The notes below the pieces were generated by a model. That model ran no database searches. It was not told the DNA's origin and was given only the letters and a program-made list of their open reading frames with translations. The position numbers and the translations under genes were made by a program. From assembly GCF_003114855.1 (NCBI RefSeq), contig NZ_BFBB01000008.1, positions 496,001 through 560,000 on the forward strand: DNA of 64,000 nucleotides, read 5' to 3'. The DNA comes from Leptospira ryugenii (GTDB lineage: Bacteria > Spirochaetota > Leptospiria > Leptospirales > Leptospiraceae). Of this stretch, positions 45,559-54,844 are shown one piece after another (the first letter of the stretch is position 1; each line of letters opens with the position of its first letter).

Positions 45559-46228
45559 TTCTTTACATCAATTCCGTTTTCCAGAGGCTGAATTGATGGA
45601 AGGTGAGCAGGTAAGGGCTTACGCGGATGCCGATTTTTCTTTGTCACATCAGTCCATCATAGACACCTTGTCTCAGGTTTTGGGCACAAAGCATATACCA
45701 GAATCCATCGTTGATTTGGGTTGTGGTCCGGGAGATATGACTTCCCGACTTTTGACTTTGTTTCCGCAAGCAAAGCTTCTTGCGATCGATGGATCAGTAT
45801 CTATGATTCAATATAATCAAAGCTTTTTGGAGAAAAGAAATCAAACTAAACATGTTTCATTTTTATGTAGCTGCATACAAGATTGGATACCCTATACATC
45901 TTATGATTTGATTTTTTCCAATTCTCTTTTGCATCACTTACAAGATCCGTTTGTGCTCTGGTCCGCCATCCAGAGAGCCATGGGAGAGAATAGTTTTATA
46001 TTTGTTTGTGATTTAATACGTCCAGAAAGTTTTTCGCAGTGTGAAGTTTTGGTCAATCGCCATGCAAAAGATGCTTCCGATATTTTAAAAAATGATTTTC
46101 TGAATAGCCTTATGGCAAGTTTCACAATCGAAGAGGTAGCCAAACAGCTAGATTGCGTCCGTTTGGCTAATCGTATGAAACTAGTGCAGATCAGTGATAG
46201 GCATTGGATGGCTCATAGTCTCATTTGA
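45551..46228 (+). CDS. Class I SAM-dependent methyltransferase
   Basis: 225 residues from GTG 45551. SAM-binding motif I is VDLGCGPGDMTSRLL, followed by LLAIDGSVSMIQYN (acidic second strand) and YDLIFSNSLLHHLQDPF. Substrate unknown. Overlaps the DoxX-like gene by 8 bases and the convergent Ser-rich membrane protein gene by 8 bases. Confidence 0.88.
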   Translation: MLDSLHQFRFPEAELMEGEQVRAYADADFSLSHQSIIDTLSQVLGTKHIPESIVDLGCGPGDMTSRLLTLFPQAKLLAIDGSVSMIQYNQSFLEKRNQTKHVSFLCSCIQDWIPYTSYDLIFSNSLLHHLQDPFVLWSAIQRAMGENSFIFVCDLIRPESFSQCEVLVNRHAKDASDILKNDFLNSLMASFTIEEVAKQLDCVRLANRMKLVQISDRHWMAHSLI

Positions 46229-48902
46229 TACTATCCAACAACCAATCCGAGAGTTGTTTAGGAATTGGGCTGCCGCAATAAGAGCAGGAAGATGCATCCA
46301 CCTCTGGAAAAGGGGCACCACATTGTTTACATGAAATTTCAGAGAAACCAATGCGTTCATCCCTTTCGTCATGAAGTTTAAGTATAAGATTTGTTTGGCG
46401 ATATTCAGGCGATGCTTTAAGAGACCTAGCTGCACTCCAATGTAAGACTACATTTGTGAATGTTGCTTTTTGTTTTGTTTGAATCTCTTTTATTTCGGAG
46501 GCACCAACAGCAGGCGTGTAGAAATATTCCTGGTTCCGTACGGACTGCAATGCCTCAGTGGAAGATACCTCTCTGAGTAAATACGTATCATTTGCCTTTG
46601 TTTTTGCATACATCCATTTCCATAAAAGTGCAGAGGCACGGTCTTCAATGATCTGAATCGATGTTGGTAGATTTGGATGGTTCTTAGCAAAACTTTCTTC
46701 TGAAACAAATCGATTTGGTTTCCATTCAATCACCTGTGTGATTTCAGACAGAACCCAATCTGCTTCACCCGAATTGAAAATCGTTCCACAGTGGGAACAT
46801 TTGGTTGTCGTGTGGCTCAATTCAGTGTTTGCCCCACAAGAGGGACATACATTGTGAAAGAGATTTTGACCTTTCACAGTCTGGGCATCAATTCTCCTGG
46901 AAAAACTATAGATTTCTTCGTAGGTACCCAATTGGCTGGATCTAAGTCTTTCTTTTATTTGTGATTCTGGAGTGTCGGTTGGTAAGGTGATATCTTTGGC
47001 CGCACATTTCATCTTTACATGAATGGTTTGGTATCCATGGAAACTTGTGTGCAATACAATGGATTGGTCCTTAACTGAAAAATTTTCCATATGATTTTTG
47101 GATCCATCTACTTCCGCCATTAACTTTAGTTGGATTTGAAATCTTTGGAAGACTCCAGCCGAAATAAATGGCCGAGCACTTTCCATATTTCCCTGGCACC
47201 ATGCGTCTACAACTCGTTCAGCAATGAGTTTTGTTTTTTGGAAAAACTCTTCCCAAGTAAAATCTGGATCAGTGTCTTGCATCAGCTTGGTGAGCTTCTG
47301 GAAGGATCGTTTCTCAACGATGATTCGTTTTTTATGATTTAAGTATATGAAAGCAATCGTAAGTGGTAGGAGTAAGAGGAGAGTATTGACAATTAAATAA
47401 CCTATATTTGATCCAGAGCCAGGTGCCAGAAAAAAAGACCTAAGCATACAGATATATTGCAAAAGATAATTTTTTGTAAATGTATCGCCTTGCGTTTCCA
47501 CTTTTATGATCGGCCACATTCCTTCAGGAATGGTATGCGGCCAATTAACAAATATTTTGTTTTGATCAATCCCAATCTCAGCTGGCAATTCAAACTTAAA
47601 GGATACACGACTACAATAATTACAATCTGTTACATAAAGGCCAATCTTAGTTGTCTTGAGGTCGATAGCTTTGGGCATTTGGATTTCCATCGCCATAGAT
47701 CCCATTCTCGTTCCAGTCCCTCCTCCGTATACGATAGGACGTAGGTAAATCAGATGGTTTTCCGTATCGCTTGGTCGTTTATGCTCCCCCAAAATAGAAT
47801 ATTGGAAATGGTATCGATTGAAGTCCGAACCATCAATCCTTTCCTTTTCTGGAGGCAGTGTAATGGCTAAAGAAAACAAATGCCAAAATGAAGTTTCTAA
47901 ACCATCAGAAATGTTATAAATAAATTGATAGGCTGGATCAAGAACTGGAATTTGTTCGTCCAGAAAAAGTTCAGGATTGAATACGATCGTATGATAGGCA
48001 AACGTATCTGATTCTTTGGTATACAGGTAACCTTCATAATGGTTACTCATATTTTTCTCCACCCTCACTTTTTCTTGGGTATAATAAAACTTTTCGTTTG
48101 GATTTATCTCCTTTTTGTGAGCTAAGTTGAGATTTGACTCGGGGAAGGCCGTTAAGGTAAAATCTATAAAATCATTGCGCAGGTTTTGGAAGGATACCGC
48201 AACTCTTTGTTTGTCTGTTTCAAATGCGACTGTCTCATAACCGTAGTCTTCTTTGGATTGGTCGTAGAACTTTTGTTTTATTTGAAATTGTTTCCATTGG
48301 ATGCTATCATCCCATGAAATGTCGAGTTGAGAATTTTGTTTGTCTGCATCTTTTTGATTCAATTCCCATAAGACAATTTGAAACCCACCCAAATCTTCAA
48401 CCGCATTTGCTATGGTGTATTCCAATTCTATAAGGAGATTTTCTTTGTTTGTGCCTTCGGGCCAAGGGATGATGATCTCAGTTCCTATGGCATAACTTGC
48501 AAAGGGACCTTTTACTTGTAGGTCTTTGATTTCCCAATCGCCAATTTGGGAAAAGTTTTTCCGTTTGATCCCGACCTTGGCAGAATTCTTCACCACAACA
48601 AATGACTCTTGTACAAATGCAGTTCCATCTGCATGAAAGTGGATTTTGGTTTTGTGGCCTGTCGACGTAAAGTAAGCGGTTGGTTCTGGACTCGAGGTTG
48701 TGTAGGATTGGTAAGAGTTTCCATTTGAGCTTGAGGAGGAACTGTTCCGAGAATTGGAAGAGCGGAAAGTGGAAGAACTGCTCCGCGAACTCGAACTGGA
48801 GGAAGATGATCTATATGTACTTCCCATCCCTGGACGAGGTTCCAGTGGTAGAAAAGCAAAGCAAATGGTTAGAAGGAAGACAAAAACTCTAAAGATTGCC
48901 AA
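46221..48902 (-). CDS. Large membrane protein: Ser-rich region, DUF2207-like part, Tim44-like part, two zinc ribbons
   Basis: 893 residues from TTG 48902. After a signal segment comes a very Ser-rich low-complexity stretch (~residues 30-65). A beta-rich extracytoplasmic domain (IHFHADGTAFVQESFVVV, ~80-500) resembles DUF2207. One membrane helix (IGYLIVNTLLLLLPLTIAFIYL, ~520) is followed by a Tim44-like domain (QDTDPDFTWEEFFQKTKLIA and VVDAWCQGNMESARPFIS, ~560-690) and two zinc ribbons: VCPSCG...KCSHCG and SCKQCG...SCSYCG. This is a protein spanning the membrane with a metal-binding cytoplasmic end; function unknown. Its 5' end overlaps the TerB-like gene by 14 bases. Confidence 0.78.
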   Translation of the reverse strand: MAIFRVFVFLLTICFAFLPLEPRPGMGSTYRSSSSSSSSRSSSSTFRSSNSRNSSSSSSNGNSYQSYTTSSPEPTAYFTSTGHKTKIHFHADGTAFVQESFVVVKNSAKVGIKRKNFSQIGDWEIKDLQVKGPFASYAIGTEIIIPWPEGTNKENLLIELEYTIANAVEDLGGFQIVLWELNQKDADKQNSQLDISWDDSIQWKQFQIKQKFYDQSKEDYGYETVAFETDKQRVAVSFQNLRNDFIDFTLTAFPESNLNLAHKKEINPNEKFYYTQEKVRVEKNMSNHYEGYLYTKESDTFAYHTIVFNPELFLDEQIPVLDPAYQFIYNISDGLETSFWHLFSLAITLPPEKERIDGSDFNRYHFQYSILGEHKRPSDTENHLIYLRPIVYGGGTGTRMGSMAMEIQMPKAIDLKTTKIGLYVTDCNYCSRVSFKFELPAEIGIDQNKIFVNWPHTIPEGMWPIIKVETQGDTFTKNYLLQYICMLRSFFLAPGSGSNIGYLIVNTLLLLLPLTIAFIYLNHKKRIIVEKRSFQKLTKLMQDTDPDFTWEEFFQKTKLIAERVVDAWCQGNMESARPFISAGVFQRFQIQLKLMAEVDGSKNHMENFSVKDQSIVLHTSFHGYQTIHVKMKCAAKDITLPTDTPESQIKERLRSSQLGTYEEIYSFSRRIDAQTVKGQNLFHNVCPSCGANTELSHTTTKCSHCGTIFNSGEADWVLSEITQVIEWKPNRFVSEESFAKNHPNLPTSIQIIEDRASALLWKWMYAKTKANDTYLLREVSSTEALQSVRNQEYFYTPAVGASEIKEIQTKQKATFTNVVLHWSAARSLKASPEYRQTNLILKLHDERDERIGFSEISCKQCGAPFPEVDASSCSYCGSPIPKQLSDWLLDSIK

Positions 48903-49386
48903 GGTACTTTCTTTCCACCTGGTGTTTGTCCATAGGAGAAATTTGTAATTCTTGGGCTAGGTCATTGAGAAACTCAACTTCGGTCGCATTCAATGTGCCA
49001 TCACTTGCCACGATGCAAACAGCATCCTCATAAAAATTTAAACAATATTGGTCATTTCCCAAAACAGATTTAGAAACAGTTTTCATAGGTAGCGGATTCT
49101 CGAAAGTCTCGGAAAGGACGAGCAAGACCTCTTTTTTTCGGTCTTTGTATTCACTGAGAAGGCATCCAGGTTCAAAGAGCACGTTTACCAATTCAGAAAT
49201 CAACTGGCTCTCACCTTTTTTGACTTGGCCATCCACATTGCAGGCATAAGACCATAAACTTACTAAAATCTTTGCATATTCAACGTGCAGATCCTCAGAG
49301 AGAGCGAAGGATTTTTTGAGGGCATCCGCATCCTTGTTTTTAAGAGCATTTCCTTGCTTTAAATTTTGTACGATTTTTTTGGCCAT
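48889..49386 (-). CDS. TerB-like helical protein
   Basis: 165 residues from ATG 49386 (a TTG at 49425 is in frame further upstream). Helical throughout, with the TerB/DUF533-type pattern: ILVSLWSYACNVDGQVKKGE near the middle (an acidic loop after helix one) and AVCIVASDGTLNATEVEFLNDL (repeat with D-G-x-x-x-x-x-E). TerB-like proteins are linked to tellurite resistance and membrane-associated stress complexes. Coupled to the membrane protein with zinc ribbons, which suggests joint function. Confidence 0.72.
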   Translation of the reverse strand: MAKKIVQNLKQGNALKNKDADALKKSFALSEDLHVEYAKILVSLWSYACNVDGQVKKGESQLISELVNVLFEPGCLLSEYKDRKKEVLLVLSETFENPLPMKTVSKSVLGNDQYCLNFYEDAVCIVASDGTLNATEVEFLNDLAQELQISPMDKHQVERKYLGNL

Positions 49387-49505
49387 AACAAACAATGAAC
49401 TTAAAATAGAATTTTTTGCCTTCAACTGAATTTTGCTAATTTTCTCAAAAATAAAGAAAAATAGCTGAATTCAATCTCAATGAATCCAAATTGGAAGAAA
49501 GATTT

Positions 49506-51521
49506 ATGTCGAAAAAAATTCTCGTAACTAGCGCTCTTCCCTATGCAAACGGATCTATTCACTTGGGTCATATTTTGGAGGCAGTCCAGACAGACATTTG
49601 GGTTCGGTTTCAAAAACTGAAAGGCAATCAATGTTATTTTTTCTGTGCAGATGACACCCACGGGACCCCCATCATGATTGCTGCAAAAAAGCTTTCGAAA
49701 AGTCCAGAGGAGCTGATCGGAGAGGTCCAAAAAGAACATTACCAAGATCTCACATCATTTTTAGTTGAGTATGACAACTATTATACGACAAATTCCGATG
49801 AGAACAAATTTTATTCCGAACAGATTTACCTTCGCCTAAAAGAGAAAGGACATATTTCCTCTAGGAACATCGAACAATCATATTGTGAGCACGACAAGAT
49901 GTTTCTACCAGATCGTTTTATAAAGGGAATATGCCCAAAATGTGGCGCCAAAGATCAGTATGGTGATTCCTGCGAAGTCTGTGGTACTAGCTACTCACCA
50001 AAAGACCTAAAAGACTCGTATTGTTCTATATGTGGAAACACCCCAGTTCTAAAAGAATCGAAACATCTCTTTTTTAAATTACAAGACTTCGAATCTCCTT
50101 TGAAAGAATGGTTGTCCACAAAAGATCGATTAAACGAGGGCGCCCAAAAGAAATTACAAGAATGGTTTTTGTCCGGATTACAAGAGTGGGACATCAGTCG
50201 TGATGGACCTTATTTTGGATTTGCCATTCCAGGAGAAGAAAACAAATACTTTTATGTCTGGTTAGATGCACCGATTGGATATATGGCCTCTTCTAAAAAT
50301 TTCTTTAAAGATGAGGCTCTATTCAATGAATTTTGGAAAGATGGGAAGGGTGAGATCGTTCATTTTATTGGAAAGGACATTTTGTACTTTCATGGCTTGT
50401 TTTGGCCCGCTATGTTGATGGGTTCCGATTACCAAACACCAAAACAATTAAATGTTCATGGATTTCTCACAGTCAATGGGGAAAAAATGTCCAAATCAAG
50501 AGGGACATTTATCAATGCTTCGACCTTTGTGAAATATTTAGATCCAGAACATTTCAGATTTTATATGGCATGTCGTTTGGGCTCTGGCATGGAAGATGTG
50601 GACATTTCGTTCGAGGATTTTGTTTCTAGAGTAAACTCTGATTTGATAGGAAATTTAGTAAATCTTGTTTCTAGAGTTTCCACGTCTATCCTGGATAAGT
50701 TGGATCGGAGATTAGGGCCTTTGTCTGCAGAGGGAAAAAGTCTACTCCAAGAGCTTTTGGACAAAAAAACTGACATTGAAACTGCCTATGAGCAAAGAAA
50801 CTATTCAAAAGTGATGCGAGAAATCACTTCTTTGGGAGATAAAGTTAACAAGTATGTAAACGATTATGCTCCTTGGAATCTAGTTAAGACTGATCTAGAA
50901 AAAGCAAGAGAGGTTGTGACAGTTTCTAGCAATTGTGCAAAGGTTTTATTTACCTATCTTGCACCTGTGACTCCCAAAATAAGTGCAGAAATTCAAAAGC
51001 TCTATCAGCTTAAGACTTTGGATTTTTCTAATTTGGAAAGTACTTTGGAAAACATCACGCTTGCACCTTACCAAATGCTGACAAAACGCGTGGAAGAAAA
51101 GAACATACAAGTAATGATCGAAGAAACAAAAGATAGTTTCAATCAAAACAAACAGACAGAGGCAAAAGTGGAAGTCAAAGAAGTTACAGATACTGGGTAT
51201 ATTAGCATAGAAGACTTAAGCAAAGTTGAACTACGAGTAGGATTGATTGCCGAGGCAAATCATGTAGAAGGAGCCGACAAGCTGATCAACGTGAAAGTGG
51301 ATTTAGGGGAAAAGGGAATCAAGAATGTGTTCGCAGGCATAAAAGCCGCTTATGCACCGGAAGATTTACTTGGTAAAAAAGTCGTAGTTGTTGCCAACTT
51401 AAAGCCAAGGCAGATGAAGTTTGGCCTTTCGGAAGCTATGCTTTTGGCAAGTGGTAAAGATTCGACATTATCTTTATTCGTCCCTGATCGATCCGCCAAT
51501 CCAGGGGACCTCCTCAAGTAG
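49506..51521 (+). CDS. metG: Methionyl-tRNA synthetase
   Basis: 671 residues from ATG 49506. HLGH (residues 19-22, the HIGH motif), zinc knuckle CPKCGAKDQYGDSCEVCG followed by a second CSICG, KMSKS (327-331 in NGEKMSKSRGT), and C-terminal Trbp111-like tRNA-binding domain starting near IEDLSKVELRVGLIAEANHV. The anticodon-binding helices are present. It is the first of a run of same-strand genes; the adenylate cyclase starts 5 bases later. Confidence 0.96.
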   Translation: MSKKILVTSALPYANGSIHLGHILEAVQTDIWVRFQKLKGNQCYFFCADDTHGTPIMIAAKKLSKSPEELIGEVQKEHYQDLTSFLVEYDNYYTTNSDENKFYSEQIYLRLKEKGHISSRNIEQSYCEHDKMFLPDRFIKGICPKCGAKDQYGDSCEVCGTSYSPKDLKDSYCSICGNTPVLKESKHLFFKLQDFESPLKEWLSTKDRLNEGAQKKLQEWFLSGLQEWDISRDGPYFGFAIPGEENKYFYVWLDAPIGYMASSKNFFKDEALFNEFWKDGKGEIVHFIGKDILYFHGLFWPAMLMGSDYQTPKQLNVHGFLTVNGEKMSKSRGTFINASTFVKYLDPEHFRFYMACRLGSGMEDVDISFEDFVSRVNSDLIGNLVNLVSRVSTSILDKLDRRLGPLSAEGKSLLQELLDKKTDIETAYEQRNYSKVMREITSLGDKVNKYVNDYAPWNLVKTDLEKAREVVTVSSNCAKVLFTYLAPVTPKISAEIQKLYQLKTLDFSNLESTLENITLAPYQMLTKRVEEKNIQVMIEETKDSFNQNKQTEAKVEVKEVTDTGYISIEDLSKVELRVGLIAEANHVEGADKLINVKVDLGEKGIKNVFAGIKAAYAPEDLLGKKVVVVANLKPRQMKFGLSEAMLLASGKDSTLSLFVPDRSANPGDLLK

Positions 51522-51526
51522 ACATT

Positions 51527-52822
51527 ATGTTTAGCAAAACAGAGTTACTTCTAAAGGAAAAAGAAATCCAAGGAATTTCATTGAGTTTACTTGGAAAGAT
51601 GTTTGTAGCTAGCCTTTTGCTAGTTGTTACATTTTTTGTTGCGAACTCTTTAAATGAAATCCTCTGGGTAACTCTAATGAGTCTCCTATTCATAACGTTT
51701 TTGTTTCTAATGCTTCGTTTGCTTAAGAAAAAAAAGTCGGTCATGTTTATAGGGCTCATATCTGTGGTGATTGACATAGCGGTTGTAACTGCCTTGCCCT
51801 TTGTTTGGTATGATTCCGTTGGCGGCGATGCAGTCCCAAGAACGTATATAGTAAAAACTTATATTCATAACATTTTATTTGGAATTTTACTCTTACATGC
51901 CTTTACCTTACATCCTATTTACCCGTTGTTGTATGTCTTTGGTGTTGTCATAGGACAGAGTGGCATCCTACTCTATGCACAAAACGATCCTAGATTTTTA
52001 ACCACGGATAGTTTTCTGGAAGCTATGTTGGGAAATGCGGTACATTTAGGCACGTATTTGATGAGTATGGGAGTCGTAGCCATCTTTGGATTTGTAGTCG
52101 CATTCCTTGCTTATATTGTTCGAAACACCCTCTATTCAGCTGTTGGAAATGAAATAAAGTTTAACCAGCTATCTCGTTACTTTTCACCCAATGTAGTTGG
52201 TGAAATCAGCACTGCCGATGATGCCTTTTTTGTTCCAGGAGGGAAAGAGCAAACTGTTGCGATTCTATTTTGTGATATTGAGGGATTCACAAATCTCTCC
52301 GAGTCACTTGGCCCCAATGGAACCATACAATTTCTTACAGAGTTTCATTCCATAATGTTAGACGAAATCTTTCGTTTTAACGGAACTTTGGATAAATTCA
52401 TTGGTGATGGGATGTTGGTTACGTTCGGTACGCCAATCGCAAGTGAGTATGATGCGAAAAATGCACTTCTTGCTGGTATCGCAATGATGAAACGATTGCA
52501 AGTTTGGAACGAAGAAAGGAAAAAATCCCAATTGAATCCTATCAACATTAGGATTGGCATCCATTATGGTCCAGCCATTGTGGGAAATGTTGGTGCCGAA
52601 AAACGATTAGAGTATACAGTCATCGGTGACACTGTAAATGTCGCAAGTAGGATAGAGTCCATAGGCAAAGAAATTAAAAAGAATTTTCTTGTCTCAAAGG
52701 AATTGATTTCAAATATACAAGGATTAGAAACTCTCGAGGCAAATTTAAAATCCTTGGGTTCCTACACATTTCGTGGGAAATTAGCATCTACTGAACTATT
52801 CTTCGTAGACGTAAACCGTTGA
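51527..52822 (+). CDS. Membrane class III adenylate cyclase
   Basis: 431 residues. Six hydrophobic helices occupy about residues 15-195 (a MASE-like sensor region). The catalytic domain starts at AILFCDIEGFTNLSE with the first metal Asp, then KFIGDGMLVTFG (Lys and second Asp) and EYTVIGDTVNVASRIE (transition-state Asn/Arg). These residues support cAMP synthesis rather than cGMP, but the substrate is not proved. Downstream of metG by 5 bases and immediately before the HisI-like gene. Confidence 0.88.
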   Translation: MFSKTELLLKEKEIQGISLSLLGKMFVASLLLVVTFFVANSLNEILWVTLMSLLFITFLFLMLRLLKKKKSVMFIGLISVVIDIAVVTALPFVWYDSVGGDAVPRTYIVKTYIHNILFGILLLHAFTLHPIYPLLYVFGVVIGQSGILLYAQNDPRFLTTDSFLEAMLGNAVHLGTYLMSMGVVAIFGFVVAFLAYIVRNTLYSAVGNEIKFNQLSRYFSPNVVGEISTADDAFFVPGGKEQTVAILFCDIEGFTNLSESLGPNGTIQFLTEFHSIMLDEIFRFNGTLDKFIGDGMLVTFGTPIASEYDAKNALLAGIAMMKRLQVWNEERKKSQLNPINIRIGIHYGPAIVGNVGAEKRLEYTVIGDTVNVASRIESIGKEIKKNFLVSKELISNIQGLETLEANLKSLGSYTFRGKLASTELFFVDVNR

Positions 52823-52823
52823 T

Positions 52824-53426
52824 ATGAATCTTTCGATTCAAAAAAATATCATTCTCATTGAAAAAGATAAATCAGCTCATTTTCGATTAAATCTTGTTAC
52901 ACGGTCAGTTGCCGACAAATGGATAAATGAGAAACTTGAAGGCAAAAGCCATTCTTTATTTATGGACTGTGATGAAGATGCATACCTTTTCATCTATGAG
53001 TCTTTGCCAAAATCAGACCAACTGACTCTGTTTGCAGAAAGAAAACAAAAATTGCCTTTAGAACAAAGATTAGATGCAAGAGAAATACAATTTCCTGATC
53101 TCTATCCTATCCTTGCGGTCGACAATGATTGGCATCCACTGATGGTTGCGTGGGCAAAACCAGAATCTATCCAACTAGCACTCGAAACAGGAAAAGGAAC
53201 TTACTTCAGTCGGTCTCGAAATAAAAAGTGGGTGAAGGGTGAGGATTCAGGACATATCCAAAATATAATCGATGTTTGGCTTTCCTTAGAGCCTTTTTAT
53301 GTAATCTATCGTGTCAAACAAACAGGAGCTGCCTGCCATACGGGATATTATTCTTGTTTTTTTCGTCAGATGCGAATGGGTGAAGAACCAAAAGTTATCT
53401 TTGAACACAAAGTTGGGGAAGTATGA
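52824..53426 (+). CDS. HisI-like (phosphoribosyl-AMP cyclohydrolase-like) protein with displaced DCDxD motif
   Basis: 200 residues. The C-terminal half matches HisI: YFSRSRNKKWVKGEDSGHIQ (128-146) and AACHTGYYSCFF (C171, H172, C178), the motif that binds zinc. In HisI the strand between them normally carries DCDxDAL, which binds metal; here that place reads SLEPF (154-158). The motif DCDED-AYLF instead occurs at residues 48-55, in an N-terminal extension that normal HisI lacks. It could complement the missing site across the dimer or chain, or be chance. No other his gene is near. Start ATG 52824, one base after the cyclase stop. Confidence 0.72.
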   Translation: MNLSIQKNIILIEKDKSAHFRLNLVTRSVADKWINEKLEGKSHSLFMDCDEDAYLFIYESLPKSDQLTLFAERKQKLPLEQRLDAREIQFPDLYPILAVDNDWHPLMVAWAKPESIQLALETGKGTYFSRSRNKKWVKGEDSGHIQNIIDVWLSLEPFYVIYRVKQTGAACHTGYYSCFFRQMRMGEEPKVIFEHKVGEV

Positions 53427-53785
53427 GCACAAAGTTGATTTTAATAGGAACCATAGGATTGGTATTCTTGTTTTGGTTGGTCCGCAGACAAATGAGCCAA
53501 TCTCAAAATCCACAAATCGTACAAGACAAGTTAAAAATGGGCGCTGTAGTGCTCGATGTTAGAACCAAGGCAGAATTTGAGACAGGACACTTCCCAGGCG
53601 CAAAACATATCCCTGTAGATGAGTTGGAATCTCGTCTGTCTGAATTAGGTGGTAAGGAAAAAGCAATTGTTGTCTATTGTGCCTCAGGAATGAGAAGTGG
53701 GAGAGCGAAATCCGTATTGGAATCGAACGGGTATATCGATGTCACAAACGCTGGCGGACTCTCCCAAATGCCATCAAATCCTTAG
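53423..53785 (+). CDS. Membrane-anchored rhodanese domain protein
   Basis: 120 residues: one N-terminal membrane helix (ILIGTIGLVFLFWLV), then a rhodanese domain with catalytic Cys86 in VYCASGMRSGRA. LDVRTKAEFETGHFPGAKHIP is the standard rhodanese start. Overlaps the HisI-like gene by 4 bases (ATGA), so coupled. Sulfur transfer to cyanide or an accessory acceptor is the family reaction; the acceptor here is unknown. Confidence 0.9.
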   Translation: MSTKLILIGTIGLVFLFWLVRRQMSQSQNPQIVQDKLKMGAVVLDVRTKAEFETGHFPGAKHIPVDELESRLSELGGKEKAIVVYCASGMRSGRAKSVLESNGYIDVTNAGGLSQMPSNP

Positions 53786-54258
53786 CTGATGCGTTTCCGT
53801 TTCATGTAAAGTGCGAGGCCAGTATTGGCTTCAGTTCTAATTTTGTTTTGGATCATAGGTAGCCATCCAAACAAATAGCCTACTGGTCCCATTGCCATAC
53901 CTGCCCATTTCCAAAGGGAAAAGGAATCTTTATGTGATTTGATTTTTCCGTTTTGGAACGTAAATTCTGCATGAATGCGGTTGTAGACCATCCTTCCTGT
54001 TTTGCTAAAGCTATAGTCTGCTTCCCAATCAGCAGATCCCGTTTGGTCATCTGCCTTCACATTGGAGAAACGAATGGAAAGATTTTGTCCTCGTTCAACT
54101 AACATTTGCCACATTGCTCCCACTTCTTTCCCTTTTAGATCAGTAAATGCAGGATCGGAGAATGTCGCTTCTGGATCGTAACAGGAGGACATCGTGACTC
54201 CATCTTTGTTTTGGAAGGCGCTATAAAATTTGGTGATTAATTCTTCATTAGGATGCAT
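53782..54258 (-). CDS. NTF2-like (SnoaL-type) protein
   Basis: 158 residues. Cone-shaped fold pattern: EELITKFYSAFQNKDGVTMSSCYDPEATFSDPAFTDL, then NRIHAEFTFQNGKIKSHKDSF, matching the SnoaL/nuclear-transport-factor-2 superfamily (given in part). Members bind small molecules or act as isomerases. The C-terminal tail (GYLFGWLPMIQNKIR) is amphipathic. No signal peptide. Converges with the rhodanese gene with a 4-base overlap. Confidence 0.82.
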   Translation of the reverse strand: MHPNEELITKFYSAFQNKDGVTMSSCYDPEATFSDPAFTDLKGKEVGAMWQMLVERGQNLSIRFSNVKADDQTGSADWEADYSFSKTGRMVYNRIHAEFTFQNGKIKSHKDSFSLWKWAGMAMGPVGYLFGWLPMIQNKIRTEANTGLALYMKRKRIS

Positions 54259-54307
54259 GGTGGCTGTAAAGTATCATAAAATTGTTTTTATAAGCAAGAA
54301 TAAAAGT

Positions 54308-54844
54308 ATGCCTCGTTCTTTAAAATTTTCTCTTTTTCTATCCTTCGTTTTGGTAGCAATGGTTCTTTTCTTTTATCTGACTGGATTATTCCAATCTGAG
54401 TTGTTTGAACAATCTATATCGGAGGTGATGCCTGCACCGAGAGAGGAAGTTTGGAATTATCTAGTAGATGTTGAAACTAGATCCAAGTCAAAACAGGAAG
54501 TCACACAAGTTCTCATTCTGGAAAAAAATGATTTAGGCCTTCCACTCGTTTGGCGAGAGGAAACCGATTTAGGAGGCTATCGACAATACCGATTGCTGGA
54601 ATGGGAAAATGGTAAGCGTTTTGTTCAAACTCTGGAATCGTCCAGTTTTCGAATCCATGGTTCATGGACCTACACGATTGAAGCGACAGGAAATTATAGC
54701 AAATTGATCATTACAGAATCTTCGCGAATAGAGAGTCCACTTGTGAGAGGGGCAACTTTTTTTGTTGGAAGAGCCAATAGTCTACAAAAGGAAATGGAAC
54801 TTGCTCGGAATCATTTCGCCGAGCGAAGCCAATCTTTAAGGTAA
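54308..54844 (+). CDS. SRPBCC family protein with N-terminal membrane helix
   Basis: 178 residues from ATG 54308. One hydrophobic helix (LFLSFVLVAMVLFFYLTGLF) then a helix-grip domain: SEVMPAPREEVWNYLVDVET, ETDLGGYRQYRLLEWENGKR, and a C-terminal helix. This pattern is the polyketide cyclase/START-like superfamily, lipid or aromatic ligand binding. Divergent from the NTF2-like gene. Confidence 0.78.
   Translation: MPRSLKFSLFLSFVLVAMVLFFYLTGLFQSELFEQSISEVMPAPREEVWNYLVDVETRSKSKQEVTQVLILEKNDLGLPLVWREETDLGGYRQYRLLEWENGKRFVQTLESSSFRIHGSWTYTIEATGNYSKLIITESSRIESPLVRGATFFVGRANSLQKEMELARNHFAERSQSLR

Noticed and set aside
46490..46729. 79-residue minus-strand frame inside the zinc-ribbon membrane protein gene
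   Set aside because: Alternative frame of a gene with clear zinc ribbons and continuous domains.
48590..48948. Several Ser-poor frames across the Ser-rich coding region
   Set aside because: Low-complexity TCN/AGN codon runs keep other frames open by chance.
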